Below, one piece after another: positions 16,544 to 24,373 of a stretch of 64,000 bases of DNA. A program made the translations under genes and the position numbers. The stretch covers positions 310,001 to 374,000 of the forward strand of contig NZ_BBRM01000003.1 of the NCBI RefSeq assembly GCF_002090155.1, given 5' to 3'. Under the pieces are notes generated by a model that made no database searches, was not told the origin of the DNA, and saw only the letters and a list, made by a program, of their open reading frames with translations. The stretch comes from Demequina sp. NBRC 110056 (lineage in GTDB: Bacteria; Actinomycetota; Actinomycetes; Actinomycetales; Demequinaceae). How positions within the stretch are numbered: position 1 is the stretch's first letter; each line of letters starts with the position of its first letter.

Positions 16544-17338
16544 GTGGAGTGCATGTGGTTGCCCGGCGGACAACGGGGACGTGCACCGTTGCGCGCCCGG
16601 CTTGGCGTCGGCGTGCTCGCGGCCGGACTCGTGGTGGCGGGGTGTGCGAGCGCCGGCGTCGAGATCGTCGCGACGCCATCGACCACCGTCTCTGTGGCCG
16701 AGCGCGAGCTTCCGGTGGTCGGCCAGTCGATCACGGCCGAGCCTGAGTCCTCGGACGCTGGGAGCGACGAGTCGCGCATCAGCGTCGAGGCCGACGAGGA
16801 GTCCGCGTCCAGTGGCGCGGCGAGCGACACCGACGGATCCGAGGGCGAGTCTGGCGACAGTGCCGGTGAGGGCGACGCCGCAGACTCGGGTGAGGGAGCA
16901 GCGGTCGGCGAGGTCAATGGTCTGAACGGTTCGCTGTCCAAGCGCGCCGAGCAGCTTGCCCAGCAGCTCTTCGACCTCGCCAACGAGGCTCGCGCCGACG
17001 CCGATGCCGACGAGCTCGAGTGGGCCGACTGCGCCGCCGATCAGGCTGAGAAGCGCGCCACGCACGCCCGCGGCCTCGACGAGCTCAAGCACCAGAAGCT
17101 GACCTTCGACTGCACTGCGCAGTTGGTGGGGGAGAACCTCGTGCGCGGCGATGCTCCGGCGTCGAATCTGCACCAGCTCTGGATGGACTCGAAGGGCCAC
17201 AAGGAGAACATCCTCAACGAGGACTTCGACAGGCTGGGGATCGGCTGCGTCGCGCACGCGGTGGGGGACCGGACCTCGAAGGCCGAGTCCGCCGAGGACA
17301 TCGGCGGCTGGGTCTGCTCGCAGATGTTCTACGGCTGA
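16544..17338 (+). CDS. CAP-domain (SCP/PR1-like) lipoprotein 1
   Basis: About 264 residues. The signal peptide ends in a lipobox, LVVAGC, giving an exported lipid-anchored protein. It is followed by an acidic Ser/Glu/Asp/Gly-rich linker of about 95 residues and a CAP domain (about 125-264). CAP hallmarks are ELEWADCAADQAEKRA, GENLVRG, and the LHQLWMDSKGHKENIL motif with its conserved His. Paired cysteines (DC, FDC, GC, VC) suggest disulfides. Molecular function of bacterial CAP proteins is unresolved. It is the first of three CAP lipoproteins within 6.5 kb (others at 21100 and 22464). GTG 16544 or ATG 16553 could be the start; a GCCGATGCG motif lies at 16532. Confidence 0.8.
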   Translation: MECMWLPGGQRGRAPLRARLGVGVLAAGLVVAGCASAGVEIVATPSTTVSVAERELPVVGQSITAEPESSDAGSDESRISVEADEESASSGAASDTDGSEGESGDSAGEGDAADSGEGAAVGEVNGLNGSLSKRAEQLAQQLFDLANEARADADADELEWADCAADQAEKRATHARGLDELKHQKLTFDCTAQLVGENLVRGDAPASNLHQLWMDSKGHKENILNEDFDRLGIGCVAHAVGDRTSKAESAEDIGGWVCSQMFYG

Positions 17339-17377
17339 TCGCTCGGCGCTGGTCTCTCGGCACACCCTGAATCGCCC

Positions 17378-19192
17378 CTACAGGAGGACGAAGTGGCCGT
17401 CGGGTGGCGGCTGGTTGAGCCAGTCGGGGGTTGAGCTCGGCGTGGCGTCGGGTTTGGGGCTCGCGCCGCGAGTCGCGGGCGTCCCCGGCACGCCGGACTT
17501 GTTGGTCTTGCTGGCCTTGCGTGGCTTGCGGGGCTGGGCGCGGTGCTGGTTGGCCCGGTTGGCCGATGCGCGTGCTGGCTTGCCGTTCGAGCCGGGCTCG
17601 GGCAGCGCCTCGTCTCCTGAGGTGGGTGCGGGGCTGGCGTTGGGCGCACTGGTCCCAGGGGTGTCGGGGTCGGGTGTTCGGCTCTGGTTGTCAGTGTCCG
17701 CGGGGTCGGTGTCGAGTTCTTTCCCGCTTCCCGCGTTTGGGTGGTTGGGTGGGGTTTCGGTTGCGGCGAGGTGGGTTCGTTCGTGTTCGGTGAGTCCGAA
17801 TCTTGCTCGGCCTCCGAGTTTCCAGGGCCGGTTGGGGTCGACGGTGCCCGGTGGTCGGAAGTACACGTCCGTTGCGGTGGCGTCGATGTCCCAGCCGCCG
17901 TGATGAATCGTGTGGTGGCAGGCGACGCACAGCAGGACGCCGTTGGCGAGGTCGGTGGGGCCGCCGTGGGTCCACCAGTCGATGTGGTGGGCTTCACAGT
18001 GCGATGGGGGTGCTCCGCACATCGCGCAGCCTCCGTCACGCACCAGGAGCGCTTCACGCTGTGCGGCGGTGAACAGCCGCTCCTCACGGCCGACGTCGAG
18101 GGGCTGGGAGTCGGTGCCCATGATCATGGGCAGGATCTCCGCATCGACCGCCAAACGCCGCAGTTGGCTGATGGGGATGGCGGTACCGCCGTCGACCTCA
18201 GCGACGCCGAGCCCAGCAGTGAGGTCGGTGGCGTTGGCGTGGATGGTGATCCTGGTGGTCGCATGCGACAGGGGTGCCTTGTTGCAGCCGAGCATGTGGT
18301 TGGAGAACGCCACGAGCGCGTCGGCACGGATCTGGCCAGGTGAGCGGGTGTCGTCGCTCAGGCGTCCGGCGTCTCGCTTGGCTCGGAAGGCGTCCTTGAC
18401 GGCGCCTTCCAGTGCTGCGCGGATGGGGGCGGCGGAGATGGGATCCAGGAGTGCGGTGATCTGGAGGGCTCCGTCTTTGCGGTCGGACAGGATCACATGC
18501 CGCTTGGCATGCAGATCGGCTTGCCGTGCCTCAGCCGCCGAAGCCTGCAACGTGTCCTGCAATCGCCTGACGATGGGCGCGAGTTGGTTGACCGACAAGC
18601 CCCGCGCCTTGTCCACCAGCATCGTCTCGGCCCTGCTGATCCGCTCCACGGAAGCATCCGCCGACACGGAGTCGAGCATGTCGGTGATCATCGCCGCCGC
18701 ACCGGCGGACAACTCACCAGCAGCCAAGGCCGCCGCCACGGCGGGATAGACGGGTGTCTCAGGCTCGGGCACCGGCAGGCCTGCCTGCTCAGCCTCGAGG
18801 GTGTTCTTGTGGTGGATCTCCGCCTGACCCATCGTCTTGCCCGTGGAGATCAGGTCGTGGGCGTCCTTGCGGGATCCGCCGGTCATGCCGGCGATGAACC
18901 TCTCCGGGGTCGTGTGTCCGTTCCTCCGTGCCAGGCCCTTGCGGCCGAACTCTGGTGCGGAACGGCGTCCGATCTCCGCGGCCGCGGTCGCGACCATCAG
19001 ATCCCACTCCTTACGTGCCGCCACGGTCGCATGCTGGAGCTCCAGCAACGCACCCTCAGACAGGTCTTGCACCGTCGAGGCACAGATCAGAGCACGAGCG
19101 GCCTCACGGGCACACCGGTCAGCCTCCAACGCTTGGGCAAGCTCGGCAGGGACCTCCGTGAAGGACGCCTCAGGTGTGGTCGTGGTGGACAT
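17378..19192 (-). CDS. DUF222/HNH endonuclease domain protein
   Basis: 604 residues. Residues about 20-330 form the helical DUF222 region typical of actinobacterial HNH proteins (FIAGMTGGSRKDAHDLI; SPGQIRADALVAFSNHM). Residues about 400-460 are the HNH nuclease: a CAMCGAPPSHCEAHHI stretch with zinc-type Cys pair and catalytic His, then WTHGGPTDLANGVLLC and CHHTIHHGGW. The C-terminal 140 residues are a disordered Pro/Thr/Asp/Lys tail. These multicopy genes are often linked to mobile DNA, but their role is undefined. The ATG at 19192 is chosen from the alignment of typical N-termini. It converges on CAP lipoprotein 1, with 39 bp between stop codons. Confidence 0.85.
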   Translation of the reverse strand: MSTTTTPEASFTEVPAELAQALEADRCAREAARALICASTVQDLSEGALLELQHATVAARKEWDLMVATAAAEIGRRSAPEFGRKGLARRNGHTTPERFIAGMTGGSRKDAHDLISTGKTMGQAEIHHKNTLEAEQAGLPVPEPETPVYPAVAAALAAGELSAGAAAMITDMLDSVSADASVERISRAETMLVDKARGLSVNQLAPIVRRLQDTLQASAAEARQADLHAKRHVILSDRKDGALQITALLDPISAAPIRAALEGAVKDAFRAKRDAGRLSDDTRSPGQIRADALVAFSNHMLGCNKAPLSHATTRITIHANATDLTAGLGVAEVDGGTAIPISQLRRLAVDAEILPMIMGTDSQPLDVGREERLFTAAQREALLVRDGGCAMCGAPPSHCEAHHIDWWTHGGPTDLANGVLLCVACHHTIHHGGWDIDATATDVYFRPPGTVDPNRPWKLGGRARFGLTEHERTHLAATETPPNHPNAGSGKELDTDPADTDNQSRTPDPDTPGTSAPNASPAPTSGDEALPEPGSNGKPARASANRANQHRAQPRKPRKASKTNKSGVPGTPATRGASPKPDATPSSTPDWLNQPPPDGHFVLL

Positions 19193-19378
19193 GAGGCCAG
19201 TCAAACAGCCTGGTCTGACATTCCAAGGTCCCTGGCAGCCACCTGTGGACAACCCAAACCCGACACGGGGCTGGGGACTGATGAGCGCATCGGCGCTGTG
19301 GAAGGGCCGGCCGCCGGCCGTCCACAGTTCTGCCGGGATGCCTAGCCGGGGTTCCGCTTTGCCCGATATGGTCGCGAC

Positions 19379-19990
19379 ATGACTCGACGCGGGTGGGGCG
19401 CGGGTGCTGCGGCGGTGGCAGCGTGCCTGGTGCTGGCCGGATGCGGGGGCGATCCGGCGCCCGTGGTGACGCCCACGCCGTCGCCCACGGAGACCCCCTC
19501 GCCGACGCCGACGCCGAGCCCCACGGCCACCACGCTGACCGAGGACGAGGTGCTGGCGGCGCTGCCGCCCGAGGCGCTTGTGGAGAGCTTCCCGGGGGCC
19601 GTGGCGTTTGCGGAGTTCTTCGTCGGGTTGTTTCCCGAACTGTTTCAAGAGTCAGCTCAGCCGGAGCTATTCGCAGCGTTGAGCGGCCCAGACTGCGTGT
19701 TTTGCGCGAATGCGCTTGAGAACGCTGCGACGGCCCAAGAGCGTGGCCTGACGACGACTGGCGGAGGGATCGCACTGGACTCAGCGAGTGCGCAAGGTGG
19801 ACTCCGCGAGGAACCACTCTGGCAGGTCGAGGCACCATTCACCGAGGCAGCGATCGACTACCTAGACGCCGAGGGTCAGGTCGTCGATGAGGACGGAGAG
19901 CGGTCTGGGAACCTTGTTGCCGTTCTCTCGTACGAGGACGAGCGCTGGTCGATGGCTGACGTCGCGTTTGAGTACCGCGATGCCGACTAG
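19379..19990 (+). CDS. DUF6318-family lipoprotein
   Basis: 203 residues. Signal peptide with lipobox LAGC, a Pro/Thr/Ser repeat stalk (about 30-50), then the DUF6318 fold: LPPEALVESFPGAVAFAEFFV, a Cys pair in SGPDCVFCANAL, and a beta-rich second half resembling NTF2-like proteins. Function unknown; presumably anchored on the outer face of the membrane. A TATGGT box at 19367-19372 ends 6 nt before the ATG with no ribosome binding site, so the mRNA may be leaderless. It overlaps the following gene by 11 bp, and the pair is likely cotranscribed. Confidence 0.75.
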   Translation: MTRRGWGAGAAAVAACLVLAGCGGDPAPVVTPTPSPTETPSPTPTPSPTATTLTEDEVLAALPPEALVESFPGAVAFAEFFVGLFPELFQESAQPELFAALSGPDCVFCANALENAATAQERGLTTTGGGIALDSASAQGGLREEPLWQVEAPFTEAAIDYLDAEGQVVDEDGERSGNLVAVLSYEDERWSMADVAFEYRDAD

Positions 19991-21032
19991 TGCAGTGGTT
20001 CTCCTAGTCGCGGGCGCTCTCGCGCTTGCCGGACCAGGCTCGCCTTGGGACGACGTCGACGCGCGAGCGGGCAACGTCGGCGATTCAGGCTACGTCGAGC
20101 TCGCGGCCGAGAACACGGACCAAGGATCTTCGGGGCCCGGTCCCGCAACAACCCAAACCTCAACCGCCTCCACCACCCCCGCCCCTCACCGCTACCAACG
20201 CCACCCGACCTGCCTCGAGTGGGAGGTCTGGGCCGACGGCACGACGCCCACAGCAGGCGTCTGGCCCGACGACATCCCCGCGTGCGAACAAGCCTTCGCC
20301 CCACCCGCCGACTTCTGTCCCAACAACGAAACCCCTCAGACACCCCTCTGGCGCTCGAGCCTCCAGGCGAACGGCGAGTACGGCCCCTGGACCCAGGTCT
20401 CCGGCTACACCTGCGCCGCGCCCGCACAGGACCTCTCGGCAGCCATCGCCGCCGCCTGGCGCCAGATGCCCATCGAAGCCACGGACATCAGCTACACCCC
20501 GAACCTCGGCTGGGCGATCGCCCGCCTCGGCATCACGCCGGCTCTCGACGCCTCGCCGCAGCACCAGCAGACATCGGTCCTCGGCACGCCCGTCATCCTC
20601 CGCGCGACGCCCGTCGAGTTCGCGTGGACCACGTCCGACGGCACCGGCGTCACCCACGCGTCCACGGCGGGCACCGCAACCAACGACAGCAGCGCCGATG
20701 CGCTCGTCACCATCACCTTCCACCCCGCCGAGCATCGGGTCCAGCTGGGTCTCGCCACCACCTGGGAGGGCCACTACAGCCTGGACGACGGCGCCACGTG
20801 GCAGCCGGCCCCGGGCACCGCGACGACGACGTCGGCACAGCAGTCAGTCCATGTCTTCAACCCGCGTGCGCGCCTCGTCGACTGCGACACCACCGGCACC
20901 TGCGCGAGCACCGCGACAACCACAGCGACGACGAACCCCGCCACCATCACCGATCCCGACGCGGACGGCATCGACAACCACATCGTCCCCGACGAGGACA
21001 TCGACGCCTACCTCGCCCGCCGCGCGAGCTAG
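19980..21032 (+). CDS. Secreted protein of unknown function paired with DUF6318
   Basis: 350 residues. A short hydrophobic signal (VVLLVAGALALAGPGSPW) is followed by a Thr/Ser/Pro linker and a globular region rich in Trp and Cys (TCLEWEVWADG; GYTCAAPAQDL) and a beta-rich portion (FAWTTSDGTGVTH; GHYSLDDGATWQPAPG) that may be Ig- or PKD-like. The C-terminus carries an acidic DxDxDGxDNHxxPDED stretch resembling a calcium-binding dockerin or thrombospondin-3 loop. I do not recognise a named family. The ATG lies inside the DUF6318 reading frame (11-bp overlap), so the two probably act together at the cell surface. Confidence 0.6.
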   Translation: MPTSAVVLLVAGALALAGPGSPWDDVDARAGNVGDSGYVELAAENTDQGSSGPGPATTQTSTASTTPAPHRYQRHPTCLEWEVWADGTTPTAGVWPDDIPACEQAFAPPADFCPNNETPQTPLWRSSLQANGEYGPWTQVSGYTCAAPAQDLSAAIAAAWRQMPIEATDISYTPNLGWAIARLGITPALDASPQHQQTSVLGTPVILRATPVEFAWTTSDGTGVTHASTAGTATNDSSADALVTITFHPAEHRVQLGLATTWEGHYSLDDGATWQPAPGTATTTSAQQSVHVFNPRARLVDCDTTGTCASTATTTATTNPATITDPDADGIDNHIVPDEDIDAYLARRAS

Positions 21033-21099
21033 CAGCGCGCGAGCTAGCACCGGGCGAGCACCGCACCGGCACAGAGCGACCACCAACTACCCTGAACCG

Positions 21100-21621
21100 G
21101 TGACCCGCGCCAAGACGAGCCCCGCCAGAGCCGCCGCCACCGCCCTCGCAATCGCCGCGATCACGGCGACAGCAACAGCAGGCTGCAGCATGCGCGAGCC
21201 AGTGGACCTCCCCGAGCCAGAGCAGTTCGAGCAGGAGCTCCTCGACCAGATCAACGCCCTCCGCCTTGAGCAGGGCCAGGTCCGCCTCGAAGAGGACGCC
21301 TGCATCCAGGACCACGCCCGCACCCGCGCAGCCCAGCTCCCCGGCGCCGAGGACGTCCCCCGCGACGACCTCCCCGCCGACTGCGGCGACTTCGACTACG
21401 CGGGCGAGAACGTGTCACGCTCGGACCAGACGGCCGCCGAGGTGGTCGACACCTGGGCCGCCGACGAGCTCCAGTACCCCAACCTCGTGGACCCGCTCTT
21501 CACGACGGCGGGCGTCGGCTGCGTGGGCGTCGCGTTCGACGACACGGGCCGCGTCGCCGAGCCGGGCGAAGACCTCGCGGGCATGGCATGCTCGGTCATC
21601 TTCCAGGGCTACACGGAGTAG
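21100..21621 (+). CDS. CAP-like lipoprotein 2, degenerate
   Basis: 173 residues with a lipobox (ATAGC) and a CAP-like domain: FEQELLDQINALRLEQGQ, ACIQDHARTRAAQL, AGENVSR, then VVDTWAADELQYPNLVDPLF where the usual W-x-S-x-G-H motif has lost its Gly-His. The domain probably keeps the fold but not the usual CAP pocket. Mature N-terminus REPVDLPEPEQF is close to APVDLPSPEDY of CAP lipoprotein 3, showing the two are recent paralogues. A GTG start is preceded by TACCCT at 21088-21093 and no ribosome binding site (leaderless pattern). Confidence 0.7.
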   Translation: MTRAKTSPARAAATALAIAAITATATAGCSMREPVDLPEPEQFEQELLDQINALRLEQGQVRLEEDACIQDHARTRAAQLPGAEDVPRDDLPADCGDFDYAGENVSRSDQTAAEVVDTWAADELQYPNLVDPLFTTAGVGCVGVAFDDTGRVAEPGEDLAGMACSVIFQGYTE

Positions 21622-21792
21622 GTCTACACCGAGCAGCGCCGATGCGCGGGTTGGCTTCCACGCCGCCCGCACCACCACACGCCCCAGCCAGCCGAGGGGG
21701 GCGCTACTCAGCAGGGCCCCAATAACGCCCCAAACCCTCATAAACCCCATCGGGTACGGTGGACGGCAAGCTATTCCAGGAGTGCCGACGCC

Positions 21793-22449
21793 ATGCCCCA
21801 AGACGTCATGCGCAAGCTCAAGGTCCGCACGCAGTCGCAGATCGACATCCCGATCATCGTGAACAGCTTCGGCCGTTCCGGTTCGACGGTGCTGTACAAG
21901 GCGGTGCGCGACTCGGCGCTCAAACCGCTGTTCCGCGACAAGCACGAGGATCACGGCCTCGGCGGCCAGGCGTGGATCCTGGACGAGACGCGCACGGAGC
22001 GCGGCCGCGCCTACAAGTCGCATGATCGCGCCGCCAAACGCCTCCCGGGCGACGCGAAGATGTTCTACGTCTTCGGCGAGCCGGTGGCGGCCACGCTGTC
22101 GGTGATGAAGCGCGGCTACAAGCGCCAGGACTGGTTCGACCTCCACTGCGACCACATGCGGGTTCCGCACTGCGCCCCGGACGACCTGATCGAGGACGAC
22201 GCCCTCCGGATCGAGGAGCACCTCCAGGGCTGGCTCGACAGCCCCGCGACGCCGGTGGCGTTCGTTCGCTACGAGGCGATGTGGGACTACGTCGAGGAGA
22301 TGAGCGAGTTCATCGGCTTCCCTCTCGAGCTCCCGCCGCAGCGCGAGCGCTCGAGCCGCGCCGAGGACGCCCCCGCAGCCCTCGTGGACACCTACGCCTC
22401 GACCGCGCGACTGGTCGACTCGCTGCCGGACTGGCACGTGCGCGAGTAG
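21793..22449 (+). CDS. Sulfotransferase-like protein
   Basis: 218 residues. The PAPS 5'-phosphosulfate loop is visible near the start (VNSFGRSGSTVLYKAV, about 22-38), and a region around FVRYEAMWDYVEEMSEFIGFPLE resembles the C-terminal part of bacterial sulfotransferases. At about 220 residues it is short for the family. There is no signal peptide, so it is cytoplasmic. The acceptor is unknown. It stands alone between CAP lipoproteins 2 and 3, about 30 kb from the PAPS genes. Its start codon is 18 bp after an AGGAG. It could instead be a related P-loop enzyme, but the GRSGST loop argues for sulfotransfer. Confidence 0.6.
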   Translation: MPQDVMRKLKVRTQSQIDIPIIVNSFGRSGSTVLYKAVRDSALKPLFRDKHEDHGLGGQAWILDETRTERGRAYKSHDRAAKRLPGDAKMFYVFGEPVAATLSVMKRGYKRQDWFDLHCDHMRVPHCAPDDLIEDDALRIEEHLQGWLDSPATPVAFVRYEAMWDYVEEMSEFIGFPLELPPQRERSSRAEDAPAALVDTYASTARLVDSLPDWHVRE

Positions 22450-22463
22450 GTATCGTTCACCAC

Positions 22464-23036
22464 GTGCCTCCTCACCACCGCGAGCGTCGCCCGGTCTCGC
22501 AGCGCCGATGCGCGGGCTGGCTTCGCTACCTCCGCGCCGCCATCGCGGCGACGGTGGTCGCCGCGGCGGTGTCCGCGTGCAGTGCGGACGCGCCCGTGGA
22601 CCTGCCTTCACCTGAGGACTACGCACAGCAGCTGCACCAGGGTGCCAATGCCGAGCGGGTCTCAGCCGGGCTCGAGCCCCTCGAGTGGTCGGAGTGCATC
22701 CTCCCGGTCGCGCAGGAACGGTCCGAGAAGGTCAACGAGACCGGCGAGCTCACTCACGAGCCCCTCGCGGCGACCTGCAACGACGGCGCTACCACGGGCG
22801 AGAACCTCTCGCGAGCGGAGGACTCGCCCGAGCGCATCGTCGAGATGTGGATGGCGTCGCCCGGCCACGAGGCGAACATCCTCAACCCCGCGTTCACGAC
22901 GGTCGCTGTGGCCTGCGCGCGCGAGACGGAGGACGCGGGCCCGATGTCGTGCTCCTGGGTGGCCGAGGGGCTCTCTCCAGATGACCCTGACTACGACCCC
23001 GACGCCCAGGGCGAGGGCACCATTACCGTCGACTAG
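22464..23036 (+). CDS. CAP-domain lipoprotein 3
   Basis: 190 residues. Signal region with Cys in VSACSA, then a CAP domain retaining the full motif: LEPLEWSECILPVAQERSEK, GENLSRA, IVEMWMASPGHEANIL with the Gly-His, then VAVAC. Cysteine positions match the other two CAP proteins. The C-terminal tail is acidic (Asp/Pro/Gly). The GTG start at 22464 is supported by a TATCGT box 7 nt upstream (leaderless pattern). A 26-bp stretch around the GCCGATGCG motif at 22499-22524 is repeated, with one mismatch, just after CAP gene 2. Confidence 0.78.
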   Translation: MPPHHRERRPVSQRRCAGWLRYLRAAIAATVVAAAVSACSADAPVDLPSPEDYAQQLHQGANAERVSAGLEPLEWSECILPVAQERSEKVNETGELTHEPLAATCNDGATTGENLSRAEDSPERIVEMWMASPGHEANILNPAFTTVAVACARETEDAGPMSCSWVAEGLSPDDPDYDPDAQGEGTITVD

Positions 23037-23057
23037 CCACCCGCTAGCATCGCGCCC

Positions 23058-24260
23058 ATGGCCGCCTCCGCAACCTCCGCAAGCGGCACAACGGTTCCCC
23101 CACGGACCTTCCGCCCCGACATCCAAGGTCTGCGCGCGCTCGCGGTCCTCCTGGTGATGGCCCAGCACCTCGGCATCCCGACCGGCGCGGGCGGCTTCGT
23201 CGGCGTCGACGTCTTCCTCGTGATCTCGGGCTTCCTCATCACTGGCTTCATCGTCGAGCGTCTCGCCGCCGGCACGTTCAACTTCGGCGACTTCTATGCA
23301 CGCCGAGTCCGCCGCCTTCTTCCCGCTTCGCTGCTGACGGTCCTGCTCACGCTCATCGCCGCAGCGCTCTTCCTTCCCCCAGCTCTGGCGCAGGCGACCG
23401 CTCAGGACGCCACGGCGTCGGCGCTCTACCTGCCGAACGTGTTCTGGACATGGGAGTGGTGGAACGGGATCTTCTCGGAACGCCGAGCGTTCGGCCACTT
23501 CTGGTCGCTGGGCCTCGAGGAGCAGTTCTACCTGCTGTGGCCGTTGCTCCTTGTGGCGGCGTTCGCCCTCGGCCGCCGAAGCCGGCTCGCCTTCACCGTT
23601 GGCATCGCCGTCGTCTTCGTCGGTTCGTTCGTCACCTCGGTGGTGATGACTCCCGGAGACCCCATCGCCGCGTACTACCTGCTGCACACGCGGGCGTGGG
23701 AGTTTGCACTGGGCGGCCTTGTATGGATGGCGGTGGCGCAGCTTCGAGCGCCTGGGCCCGATGCACCTCGAAGTTCGCCGTCGCGTGCGCCGGTCTACGC
23801 ATCACTCGCAGTCCTCGGCCTCGCACTCGTCGCTGTGGGGTATGTCGTGTGCCGGGCGCTGCCGTTCCCCGGCTGGTCGGCGATGTTGCCGGCCGGTGGT
23901 GCCGCGCTGGTGATCATGGGCGGCGCGATTGCGCCGAGTGGACTCGGGACGCGTTTGCTATCGCTCAGGCCAGCGGTGTGGCTCGGCACCATCTCCTACT
24001 CGCTGTATCTCATCCATCTGCCGATGGTCGTCATCCCCCAGCTCGCGAACGGCGAGCCGCTGTGGGGCCCCTGGCGCGTTCTGATCGGAGCGGCCGCTGT
24101 CCCGCTCGCCTGGCTGATGTGGCGATACATCGAGCAGCCCTTCCGCATCGCGCGCGGTCACGTCGCGGGCGGGTGGAAGACCGTCGCCGTCGGAGTTGTC
24201 GCATCGTTGGCGGTCGCTGGAGTGTCATGGCTGTCGGGTGGAGCCATCTTCGTTCGATGA
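23058..24260 (+). CDS. Membrane-bound acyltransferase 3 (OafA/YrhL type)
   Basis: 400 residues with about ten transmembrane segments. Family motifs are present: RPDIQGLRALAVLLVMAQHL with the catalytic His, FVGVDVFLVISGFLIT, the RRLLPAS basic loop, FGHFWSLGLEEQFYLLWPL and SYSLYLIHLPMV. These enzymes transfer acetyl or other acyl groups to surface glycans. The common C-terminal SGNH partner domain is absent. It lies just before the exopolysaccharide locus and may modify that polymer. A TAGCAT box at 23045-23050 is 7 nt from the ATG, and there is no ribosome binding site. Confidence 0.88.
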   Translation: MAASATSASGTTVPPRTFRPDIQGLRALAVLLVMAQHLGIPTGAGGFVGVDVFLVISGFLITGFIVERLAAGTFNFGDFYARRVRRLLPASLLTVLLTLIAAALFLPPALAQATAQDATASALYLPNVFWTWEWWNGIFSERRAFGHFWSLGLEEQFYLLWPLLLVAAFALGRRSRLAFTVGIAVVFVGSFVTSVVMTPGDPIAAYYLLHTRAWEFALGGLVWMAVAQLRAPGPDAPRSSPSRAPVYASLAVLGLALVAVGYVVCRALPFPGWSAMLPAGGAALVIMGGAIAPSGLGTRLLSLRPAVWLGTISYSLYLIHLPMVVIPQLANGEPLWGPWRVLIGAAAVPLAWLMWRYIEQPFRIARGHVAGGWKTVAVGVVASLAVAGVSWLSGGAIFVR

Positions 24261-24373
24261 GTGAGGTGGGTCGTGTCCTTTTCCTTCCCATTTCTGATGC
24301 GCGATCTCGCATTGTGGACACATTTCTGTCGATGCTTTCCCGGAGCGTCGGCCATCGTCGCTAGAGTGATGGC

